A DNA stretch of 8,959 bases, from the NCBI GenBank assembly GCA_024233305.1, contig JACKPV010000056.1, positions 1 through 8,959 of the forward strand, read 5' to 3'. Under the pieces are notes generated by a model, which saw only the letters and a list, made by a program, of their open reading frames with translations, was not told the origin of the DNA and did no database searches. Positions 1 through 5,983 of this stretch are shown in pieces. The position numbers and the translations under genes are program-made. The stretch comes from Verrucomicrobiales bacterium. GTDB lineage: Bacteria > Verrucomicrobiota > Verrucomicrobiia > Limisphaerales > J093. The first letter of the stretch is position 1; each line of letters starts with the position of its first letter.

Positions 1-8
1 GCGCACGG

Positions 9-3000
9 TCAGCGGCCGCAGCACTGTTTGTACTTCTTGCCGCTGCCGCACGGGCACGGATCGTTGCGACCGACCTTTTCGGCGGTGCGGATCGGGCGGG
101 CCTTGGAGACGGCCTCGGTCGCCTCGGAGACCATGTCCGAGGCGGCTTTCCGCGCCTTGGGATCGGGGGCGGGGGCACTGGGTTGGCCAAGCGCCTGCAC
201 CTGACCATGCACGGTCTGCTTGGGCAGGTTGCGCAGGAAGTTCTCGAACGCCATCATGCTCGAGGCGCTGCGGAAGACGTTGTGGCAGATCTCGCTCTTG
301 ATGTTGATCATCAAGTCGTCGAAGAGCTTGAACGCTTCGATCTTGTATTCGATGAGCGGATCCCGCTGCCCGTGGGCGCGGAGGCCGATGCTGTAGCGGA
401 GGCTGTCGATGCTGTAAAGGTGTTCCTGCCACAAGCGGTCGATGGCGCTCAGAATGGTGTAGCGCTCGACCGTCCGGAGAGCGTCCGGGTTCTCGAACTG
501 AACCTTGAGCTGGTAGGCCTGCGTGATCCGCTCGATGACGAAACGGGCAAGGGCGAACTGGGCGGCGCTCAAGCCCTCGAAAAGCGAGCCGACCACCGGT
601 TCGGCGCCCCCTTCGTTGGCCGCCTTCGTCAGTTCGGACTCCGGCATGCCGAGCGGGAAGTTCAGGTTGATCCAGTCGGCCAGTGGCCGCTTGTCCCATT
701 CGGTCGGATCGGCGGTTGGCGACGTGGTCTGCCGCACCTTCTCGACCACGACCTCCTCGATGATGTCCATCAACCGGTCCCGCACGTCTTCGGCGTGGAT
801 GATCTCGTTGCGGAAACCGTAGACGATCTCGCGCTGACGGTTCATCACGTCGTCGTACTCGAGGGTTCGTTTGCGGATCTGGAAGTTGTGTTGTTCGACG
901 CGTTTCTGAGCCTGGCCGATCGAGCGGTTGAGGAAGGGATGTTCGAGTTCCTGACCCTCCTCGAGCCCGACCCGTTCCATGATCTTCACGATCCGGTCCG
1001 AGCCGAACAGCCGCATCAGATCGTCCTCGAGGGAAATGAAGAAGTGCGATGAACCCGGATCCCCCTGCCGCGCGCAACGCCCCCGCAGCTGGCGGTCGAT
1101 GCGGCGGGCCTCGTGCCGTTCGGTGCCGAGAACATGCAGACCGCCAATACCGGCGACCCCCTCGCCCAGCTTGATGTCGGTGCCGCGGCCGGCCATGTTC
1201 GTGGCAATGGTCACCCCGCCGCGATGCCCCGCGCGGGCCACGATTTCGGCCTCCTGCTCGTGGTACTTGGCGTTGAGGACGGAATGCACGATTCCGACCT
1301 TCTTGAGCAGGCGCGACAGGTGCTCGCTGACCTCGACCGAGATGGTGCCGACCAGGATCGGGCGGCCCTGGGCGTGAATCTCCTGAATCTCCTGGACGAC
1401 GGCGTTGTATTTCTCGCGACGCGTCTTGTAGACCGTGTCGTTCGAGTCCGTCCGGACGCAGGGTTTGTTGGTCGGGATGACGAGCACCCCGAGCTTGTAG
1501 ATGTCGCTGAACTCCGCCGCCTCGGTCTCGGCAGTGCCGGTCATGCCCGCCAGTTTGGCGTACAACCGGAAGTAATTCTGAATGGTGATGGTGGCCAGCG
1601 TCTGGGTTTCCCGCTCGATCTCGACGCCCTCCTTGGCCTCGACCGCCTGGTGCAGGCCATCGCTCCAACGCCGCCCCGACATGAGCCGGCCGGTGTTCTC
1701 GTCGACGATGACGACCTTGCCGTTCTGGACCACGTATTGGACGTCGCGCTGGAACACGCAGAAGGCCTTGAGCAGCTGCGAAATGGCATGGATGCGCTTG
1801 GCCTTGGCCTCGAAGTTGGCCTGGACCTTCTGCTTCATTTCCATGCGCTTCACCACGTCCGGCTCGGGGCCGTTGTCGATCTCGTGGATCGCCGTGATCA
1901 AGTCCGGCATGACGAACGCGTCGGGATCGTCCGGCTGGAGGAAGTTGCGGCCCTTCTCGGTGAGATCCGATTCGTGGCCCTTTTCGTCGATGGCGAAGAA
2001 CAGTTCCTCCTTCTCGGCGTAAAGGGATTTCTTGGTCTGGTCGGCGTGGAGTTCGAGTTCGGCGGCCTGGGTCAACCCCTGATTTTCGGGATCCTCCATG
2101 AGCTGGAGGAACTCGGGCATCCTGGGGGAACCCATCTTGACGCGGTAGAGCAGCAGGCCGATCTCGCGCTCGAGGGACTCTCCGTTCGGGGGATTCGAGC
2201 CGTCCTCGGGATGGAGTTGCTTGATGAGCTGCCGGGCCTCGCTCAGGAAGCGCCGGCAGAGTTTCTCCTGCACCTGGACCAGGGAGGCGATCCGCGGCTT
2301 GAAGTCCACGTACAGCGAGTTGTCCGTGTTCACCACCGCCGGGCCGCTGATGATCAACGGCGTCCGGGCCTCGTCGATGAGGATCGAGTCCACCTCGTCG
2401 ACGATGGCGAAGTAGTGGCCGCGCTGGACCTGTTCCTCCGCGCGCACCGCCATGCCGTTGTCCCGCAGGTAGTCGAAGCCGAACTCGGCATTCGTGCCGT
2501 AGGTGATGTCGCAATGGTACTGCTCCCGACGCAGCGGGGGCGGCTGGTCATGGAGGATGCAGCCGACCGTCAGGCCGAGAAAGCGGTAGACGGCGCCCAT
2601 CCATTCGCTGTCGCGGGCGGCGAGGTAGTCGTTGACGGTCACGACATGCACCCCCCGGCCGCTGAGGGCGTTGAGGTAGACGGGCATGGTGGCCACCAGG
2701 GTTTTGCCCTCGCCGGTGGCCATTTCGGCGATGCGCCCCTTGTGCAGTGCCCAGCCGCCGATGAGCTGCACGTCAAACGGGATCATGTCCCAGGCGATTT
2801 CGTGCCCGCGAACGACGATCTTCTCCTTGCGCCCGGCCATCCGGCGGCAGGCGTTCTTGACCACCGCGAACGCGTCCGGCAGGAGTTCGTCGAGCCGGCG
2901 TTGCAGTTCCGTGTTGTCCTGGATCTGCGCCAGCTCCGCTTTCCAGGCCGCGGTCTTTTCCCGCAACGCCTCATCGGAGAGCGACTGGAGCGACTGCTCG

Positions 3001-3092
3001 ATCTCGTTGATCCGCGCCACAAACGGCCGCAACCGTTTCACCTCGCGGTCGTTCTTGGTACCGATGACCTTCTTGATTATCCAACCCAGCAT
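9..3092 (-). CDS. secA: Protein translocase subunit SecA (preprotein-driving ATPase)
   Basis: SecA couples ATP hydrolysis to pushing unfolded preproteins through the SecYEG channel, cycling between cytosol and inner membrane. The 1027-residue protein shows the full SecA order: Walker A MATGEGKT (residues 124-131), Walker B/DEAD-like DEVDSILIDEARTP (232-245), the preprotein cross-linking region ending in VIVDENTGR (461-469), GMTGTAETEA (516-525), TNMAGRGTDIKLGEGV (631-646), helicase motif VI as QLRGRCARQGD (668-678), helical scaffold and wing, and a C-terminal zinc-binding SEC-C tail CPCGSGKKYKQCC. It is longer than E. coli SecA (901 residues). Roughly 100 extra residues lie between about 250 and 450, inside the preprotein cross-linking domain. 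Motif VI has Cys-Ala where E. coli has Ser-Gly. The ATG is the first codon of the conserved N-terminus (MLGWIIKKVIG), with a weak AAGG upstream. It is divergent from the neighbouring antitoxin gene, and no partner gene is visible. Identification is secure. Confidence 0.98.
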   Translation of the reverse strand: MLGWIIKKVIGTKNDREVKRLRPFVARINEIEQSLQSLSDEALREKTAAWKAELAQIQDNTELQRRLDELLPDAFAVVKNACRRMAGRKEKIVVRGHEIAWDMIPFDVQLIGGWALHKGRIAEMATGEGKTLVATMPVYLNALSGRGVHVVTVNDYLAARDSEWMGAVYRFLGLTVGCILHDQPPPLRREQYHCDITYGTNAEFGFDYLRDNGMAVRAEEQVQRGHYFAIVDEVDSILIDEARTPLIISGPAVVNTDNSLYVDFKPRIASLVQVQEKLCRRFLSEARQLIKQLHPEDGSNPPNGESLEREIGLLLYRVKMGSPRMPEFLQLMEDPENQGLTQAAELELHADQTKKSLYAEKEELFFAIDEKGHESDLTEKGRNFLQPDDPDAFVMPDLITAIHEIDNGPEPDVVKRMEMKQKVQANFEAKAKRIHAISQLLKAFCVFQRDVQYVVQNGKVVIVDENTGRLMSGRRWSDGLHQAVEAKEGVEIERETQTLATITIQNYFRLYAKLAGMTGTAETEAAEFSDIYKLGVLVIPTNKPCVRTDSNDTVYKTRREKYNAVVQEIQEIHAQGRPILVGTISVEVSEHLSRLLKKVGIVHSVLNAKYHEQEAEIVARAGHRGGVTIATNMAGRGTDIKLGEGVAGIGGLHVLGTERHEARRIDRQLRGRCARQGDPGSSHFFISLEDDLMRLFGSDRIVKIMERVGLEEGQELEHPFLNRSIGQAQKRVEQHNFQIRKRTLEYDDVMNRQREIVYGFRNEIIHAEDVRDRLMDIIEEVVVEKVRQTTSPTADPTEWDKRPLADWINLNFPLGMPESELTKAANEGGAEPVVGSLFEGLSAAQFALARFVIERITQAYQLKVQFENPDALRTVERYTILSAIDRLWQEHLYSIDSLRYSIGLRAHGQRDPLIEYKIEAFKLFDDLMINIKSEICHNVFRSASSMMAFENFLRNLPKQTVHGQVQALGQPSAPAPDPKARKAASDMVSEATEAVSKARPIRTAEKVGRNDPCPCGSGKKYKQCCGR

Positions 3093-3113
3093 GCGAATCG
3101 CCTTAAACCGCGC

Positions 3114-3142
3114 AAGCTACGGGATGGGGTGGGCACCGTCAA
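3114..3142 (-). promoter_or_regulatory. Probable sigma-70-type promoter of secA
   Basis: On the minus strand, TTGACG (3142-3137) is followed after exactly 17 bases by TAGCTT (3119-3114). The first hexamer matches the -35 consensus at five of six bases and the second matches the -10 at three of six. The secA ATG lies 21 bases beyond the -10, so a transcript starting about seven bases downstream would have a leader of roughly 15 bases carrying the AAGG ribosome-binding candidate. The assignment rests on consensus and position only. Confidence 0.5.
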
Positions 3143-3145
3143 AGC

Positions 3146-3180
3146 AATTGCGCCCCCCGGCCGGCTCCGCGAATTGCGCC
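3146..3180. repeat. Pair of 9-bp direct repeats AATTGCGCC
   Basis: AATTGCGCC occurs at 3146-3154 and again at 3172-3180, just upstream of the secA -35 hexamer on the minus strand. Start-to-start spacing is 26 bases. It could be a binding site for a regulator of secA or of the divergent antitoxin gene, or it could be chance. Nothing in the sequence decides between these. Confidence 0.3.
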
Positions 3181-3202
3181 AAAACTATTGTTACCCGGGC
3201 GG

Positions 3203-3231
3203 TTGTCAGGCGGCTGTCTGACGCCTTGTCA
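3203..3231. promoter_or_regulatory. Candidate autoregulatory operator upstream of the first antitoxin
   Basis: TTGTCA appears twice (3203-3208 and 3226-3231), and between the copies an inverted pair AGGCG (3208-3212) / CGCCT (3222-3226) is seen. A second short inverted pair GTCAG (3205-3209) / CTGAC (3218-3222) overlaps it. The right-hand TTGTCA is also the proposed -35 element. Type II antitoxins usually repress their own promoter by binding palindromes there, which would fit. The arms are short, so this is a suggestion only. Confidence 0.3.
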
Positions 3232-3254
3232 CACCCGGGGCGGCCCGCTACCTT
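3226..3254 (+). promoter_or_regulatory. Probable promoter of the first antitoxin, close enough to give a leaderless mRNA
   Basis: TTGTCA (3226-3231) and TACCTT (3249-3254) are separated by 17 bases. The -35 matches the consensus at five of six bases and the -10 at three of six. The -10 resembles that proposed for secA (TAGCTT). Only six bases separate it from the ATG at 3261, so the usual start point about seven bases downstream would fall on or next to the start codon. No Shine-Dalgarno sequence is present in the short gap. Confidence 0.45.
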
Positions 3255-3260
3255 GCCTTC

Positions 3261-3479
3261 ATGAGCACCGGCGAGATTCTGGAGATGCTCCCCAAGCTGG
3301 AGCCGGCTGAGCGCCGTGAGATCCTGGAACGTCTGTGCGCGCTGGAAGAGGCGGATTCCACCGGCACGCACCAGCGGTGGATCGATGAAGCGCTTGCGCG
3401 CGGAACTGCCCGTGCTGCCGACGCCCAGGATTGGGAAGACGCGCTTGAGCGCGGGCTCCAACGCGGCAAGCAGTCGTGA
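3261..3479 (+). CDS. Small antitoxin of a ParE/RelE-type addiction module
   Basis: This 72-residue acidic, helix-rich protein begins MSTGEILEMLPKLEPAERRE and contains ERLCALEE. That opening is typical of the short 'putative addiction module component' antitoxins that precede ParE/RelE-like toxins. Such antitoxins bind and mask the toxin and usually repress their own operon. The C-terminal part (RWIDEALARG, then AQDWEDALERG) has the shape of the usual toxin-binding tail, with Trp-Glu-Asp near the end. The frame is open and undamaged. The stop TGA (3477-3479) overlaps the GTG start of the following toxin remnant in a GTGA arrangement, which implies translational coupling when the pair was intact. 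The start was chosen because it matches the family N-terminus, although no Shine-Dalgarno precedes it. The partner toxin is broken, so this gene may now be an orphan antitoxin. Family assignment is by pattern recognition. Confidence 0.75.
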   Translation: MSTGEILEMLPKLEPAERREILERLCALEEADSTGTHQRWIDEALARGTARAADAQDWEDALERGLQRGKQS

Positions 3480-3831
3480 GGGCGCTTTTCCGCCCCCGGT
3501 TCTGGCTCGACCTGGAGGACGGAGTCACCTACCTGACGGCGAACGCATCCGAAGAAACCGCGGGGCGGTGGCATGAGGAGGTAATGCCTGCCGTGGCGCG
3601 GGTGCAGAGGTAGCCGGACCTCGGGCGCCTGCGACGCGATCTGCTCCCGCTGACATCCGGACACCCAGGCTCCGAAGATTCACCCGTTACCCGCTCTTCT
3701 GTCACTGGACTGCCGATGCCCTTGAAGTCCTCGGAGCCAAGCACGGCATGTTCGCCTGTTTAATCATGTCAGGGCGCGTAGCCACGAACCCTTCAGGTTC
3801 GGGGTGCTGGTCGTATTCCGGGCCGACGTAG
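3476..3831 (+). pseudogene. Decayed ParE/RelE-type toxin gene (nonsense codon plus frameshift)
   Basis: From GTG 3476 the frame encodes a 45-residue start typical of ParE/RelE ribosome- or gyrase-directed toxins: RPRFWLDLEDGVTYL, then RWHEEVMPAVARVQR. It stops at TAG 3611-3613, where relatives usually have a Gln codon (CAG). Reading on gives PDLGRLRRDLLP. Around 3650-3655 the homologous frame then shifts, consistent with loss of one base, and resumes from 3655 as IRTPRLRRFTRYPLFCHW and ADALEVLGAKHGM, which is the expected beta-sheet core and C-terminal HGM of the family. The shifted frame finally stops at 3829-3831; recognisable toxin sequence ends near 3765. Two independent lesions in one recognisable coding sequence make loss of toxin function likely, unless one is a sequencing error. 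The gene overlaps the intact antitoxin by four bases. ParE versus RelE cannot be settled from this sequence. Confidence 0.8.
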
Positions 3832-3912
3832 TGGATCCGCTTTGACTCCACACCTGCGCTATCCCGAGCTGGACAGGCCGGATGAAGCAGGCACCCGGGC
3901 GGCGCTGCCGAG

Positions 3913-4329
3913 CTAACGGACCGGGGGCGCGGCGAAGCGGACCGGCCGGCCGTTGCTCAGGCGATAGACGCCAAAGTCGCGCCGGTCGAAGGTTAGGATC
4001 TCGGCCTCGGGATGTTGTTCCGCCATGACCAGGAGGCAGGCGTCGGCAAAGTCCATCGGCAGGTCGGCATATTTGCGGACCAGACGCTCCAAGCGGACAG
4101 CGTTGACCTGGCTGTCGAACTGGGTGACCAAGAGGTGATCGTTCATCATCCGCAGCAACGGCGCCGGACCGCCCAACAGGTGAGCGGCCTCGGCGAGCAC
4201 GGCGTCGCAGGTGAACAACGGTACCGGACGACTCGTGAGCTGATTGACCGCCCACGCCTGCCAGTCAGTGGCCTGGCCGGTCAAGAGCGCGACCAATGGG
4301 CCGGCATCCACCAAAGCGCGTCGATTCAC
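3913..4329 (-). CDS. PIN-domain ribonuclease toxin, VapC-like
   Basis: PIN-domain toxins are magnesium-dependent endoribonucleases that cut tRNA or other RNA when released from their antitoxin. The 138-residue product has the expected acidic residues in order: Asp8 in LVDAGPLVAL, Glu47 in VLAEAAHLL, Asp93 and Asp97 in PMDFADACLL, and Asp115 in ILTFDRRDF. Length is normal for the family. The frame is open further upstream, but I chose GTG (4329-4327) because the conserved first strand (RRALVDAG) begins right after it and because it overlaps the antitoxin stop in a GTGA, as in the other module in this window. All catalytic positions appear intact, so it should be active. It is the distal gene of a two-gene operon with the ribbon-helix-helix antitoxin. 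Which PIN subfamily and which RNA target are unknown. Confidence 0.88.
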   Translation of the reverse strand: MNRRALVDAGPLVALLTGQATDWQAWAVNQLTSRPVPLFTCDAVLAEAAHLLGGPAPLLRMMNDHLLVTQFDSQVNAVRLERLVRKYADLPMDFADACLLVMAEQHPEAEILTFDRRDFGVYRLSNGRPVRFAAPPVR

Positions 4330-4559
4330 CTCTTGCTCCCCTGCATGGCGAGCCGAATGGCGGCGTTGGTGATGCGCTTGGGGACGGGGCAATCGACGGA
4401 TCCGACGTGTTTCTCCCAGCGAGCTTGCGGATCGGCATCCGCACGTTGCCGCACAGCGGTCCGCACAAACTCCGCCACGGTCTCGCCGGCATCCTTCGCC
4501 TTCGCCTGCCAGCGTGCCTTCTCCGCAGCGGATAATCGAATGGTCAGTGTGTCACTCAC
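4326..4559 (-). CDS. Ribbon-helix-helix antitoxin partner of the PIN toxin
   Basis: The 77-residue product begins with a beta strand TLTIRLS (residues 4-10), then helix AAEKARWQAKAKDAG (11-25), a turn, and helix TVAEFVRTAVRQRA (27-40). This is the CopG/Arc ribbon-helix-helix DNA-binding fold. The remaining tail (41-77) has the position of the toxin-binding segment. It should neutralise the PIN protein encoded next and, as a dimer, repress the operon promoter. The start is GTG at 4559-4557, giving VSDTLTIRLS; the frame stays open upstream, but the upstream peptide does not look like protein and the fold begins here. The stop TGA (4328-4326) overlaps the toxin GTG. A promoter-like pair lies just upstream with almost no leader. 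The unrelated fold of the first antitoxin (3261-3479) shows that the two modules have different origins. Confidence 0.85.
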   Translation of the reverse strand: MSDTLTIRLSAAEKARWQAKAKDAGETVAEFVRTAVRQRADADPQARWEKHVGSVDCPVPKRITNAAIRLAMQGSKR

Positions 4560-4566
4560 GCGCAGA

Positions 4567-4595
4567 ATGTCATACAGGAAACGTTGCCCCGTCAA
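4567..4595 (-). promoter_or_regulatory. Possible promoter of the RHH-PIN operon, very close to the start codon
   Basis: On the minus strand TTGACG (4595-4590) is followed after 17 bases by TGACAT (4572-4567), a poor -10 with three of six consensus bases. An alternative -10, TATGAC (4574-4569), matches better (four of six) but at a 15-base spacing. With either, the GTG start (4559) lies only seven to nine bases beyond the -10, so the message would have little or no leader, as proposed for the first antitoxin. The call is consensus-based and weak. Confidence 0.35.
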
Positions 4596-4666
4596 GGAGG
4601 TGCCCGGACCACGGGGACATTTGGCCTTCCCCCGGCAATCGGCGTCGGCAGAATGGGGTGCATCCG

Positions 4667-5983
4667 ATGAGAGATACTGCAACTGGTTTCGGATCGGGCG
4701 CCATGAGACCCAGCCGGCGGGAGTTCCTGGGGCGCTGTGGGGCCGTGGTCGCATCCGCGGTGACGTTCGCCGGCTGTCGTGGCATGGCGCGGCCCCGATC
4801 CCCGGCGGCAGATCCGGAGCGGCTCTTTTTCACCTCGCAGGGCAGGACGGCCGTCATCAATGCCGACGGCTCCGGCTTGCGTTACTTCGAGTTCGATGTG
4901 CCGGATCAGGTGACCTGGCAGCCGGGGCCCTTCCTTTCGGACGGACGCCGGGTCATCTTCCTCAGCATGGAAGCGCGCCGGGACGGCCCCGGCCGGCCCT
5001 TCGACCGTTACTACCACCAAACCCCGACGCATCTCTGGCTCTATGACCTGGCTCGCGATGCGCTGACGGAGATCTGCACGCGTGAGCGGCTGTCCGTCTT
5101 TTACACACCGGCCTTGTTGGTGTCCGACGAGAGGCTGCTGGTGCAGGTGGTGCGCGATTCGGGCGGCCAGGTTTTCAGCATGAACCTCGACGGCTCGGAT
5201 GCCCGTGAGTTCACCCGGTTGGGCGAGGGTTTGCCTTACGGCCTCAGCCTTCATCCGGAGGGTCAACGCGTCGCGTATCATCTGGCCAGCCCGGAGGGCT
5301 ACCAGATCTGGACCAGCAACGTTGACGGTTCGGAGCGAGTGCGAGTGGCGGCACATCGCGACCACCTTTACTTCGGCCCGAGTTGGTCGCCGGACGGCGC
5401 TTGGCTGGTCTTTCAAGACTGTCACTTCAAGGCCGATCCCGGCCACGACTGGAGCGATCTCTGTTTGGCCCGCCCCGACGGCAGCGATTTCCGGGTGCTG
5501 ACGGAAGGCCAGGCCATGTGGTTTGGCGCGACCTACGGAAATCCCGGGAACCGCGGTGGCGGATCCAACCTCGCCGCGTGGACTCGGGACGGGCAGATCC
5601 TTTTTCCGCGCCGGCTGCGCGACTCGAAGGTGGCGTGGGAGTTCCAGGCGCAACGGCCCGACACCGACCACTTCAACCGCGACTTCAGACCCGAACTCGC
5701 CCGTGGCGGCACGCAAATCTGCCGGTTGAACCCCGTCGACAGCTCGTCGCGGCTCCTCACCCAAAGCGATCCGCCCGGTTGGGATTTTCGCGCCAGCGAA
5801 TCGCCCTCGGGACGGCAGATCATCTTCTGCCGCGCCGGGACTGGGGACGTGCCGGGGCTGCACGTGATGGCTGCGGAGGGAGGTCGTCCCCGTTTGCTGA
5901 CCCGCGGATGGGACGGACAAGGAGCGGATCATCCGCGCTGGCTGCCAACGGGGAACCGCGAATCCCAGAAGAGACCATGTTGA
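4667..5983 (+). CDS. Exported TolB/PD40-like beta-propeller protein with Tat-type lipoprotein signal
   Basis: The 438-residue product has a twin-arginine-like signal (SRREFLG, residues 16-22), a short hydrophobic stretch and a lipobox-like FAGC with Cys37, so it is probably exported folded and lipid-anchored. The rest carries propeller blade signatures of the PD40/WD40-like type: NADGSGLRYFEF (65-76), LSDGRRVIFLS (90-100), MNLDGSDAREFT (172-183), SLHPEGQRVAYHL (194-206), SNVDGSERVRV (218-228), SWSPDGAWLVFQD (239-251), RPDGSDFRVLTEG (269-281), WTRDGQILF (305-313), then two further blades to DHPRWLP. Propellers of this kind occur in TolB-like proteins and in oligogalacturonate lyase. The next gene is lyase-like, so a role in binding or cutting a polysaccharide is plausible but unproven. 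ATG 4703 (residue 13) is an equally good start that keeps the Tat motif, and neither start has a strong ribosome-binding site. The stop overlaps the next gene by seven bases. Confidence 0.8.
   Translation: MRDTATGFGSGAMRPSRREFLGRCGAVVASAVTFAGCRGMARPRSPAADPERLFFTSQGRTAVINADGSGLRYFEFDVPDQVTWQPGPFLSDGRRVIFLSMEARRDGPGRPFDRYYHQTPTHLWLYDLARDALTEICTRERLSVFYTPALLVSDERLLVQVVRDSGGQVFSMNLDGSDAREFTRLGEGLPYGLSLHPEGQRVAYHLASPEGYQIWTSNVDGSERVRVAAHRDHLYFGPSWSPDGAWLVFQDCHFKADPGHDWSDLCLARPDGSDFRVLTEGQAMWFGATYGNPGNRGGGSNLAAWTRDGQILFPRRLRDSKVAWEFQAQRPDTDHFNRDFRPELARGGTQICRLNPVDSSSRLLTQSDPPGWDFRASESPSGRQIIFCRAGTGDVPGLHVMAAEGGRPRLLTRGWDGQGADHPRWLPTGNRESQKRPC

Noticed and set aside
1113..3221. A 702-codon plus-strand open frame antisense to secA
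   Set aside because: Its translation is rich in Leu, Val, Asp and His without domain signatures and mirrors the secA codons exactly, so it is a codon-bias shadow.
3832..3912. Possible terminator between the two convergent modules
   Set aside because: The sequence is GC-rich with short self-complementary pieces, but no stem of convincing length followed by a T run was found on either strand.
3764..4255. A minus-strand 163-codon open frame overlapping the PIN toxin
   Set aside because: It is a shifted frame over the PIN gene, with Arg/Gly/Pro-rich sequence and no family features. The PIN frame has all catalytic acidic residues in order.
4594..4602. A perfect Shine-Dalgarno-like AAGGAGGTG on the plus strand upstream of the propeller gene
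   Set aside because: No start codon in the propeller frame lies within a useful distance; the ATG candidates are about 65 and 100 bases away. The bases coincide with the complement of the proposed -35 of the RHH-PIN promoter.
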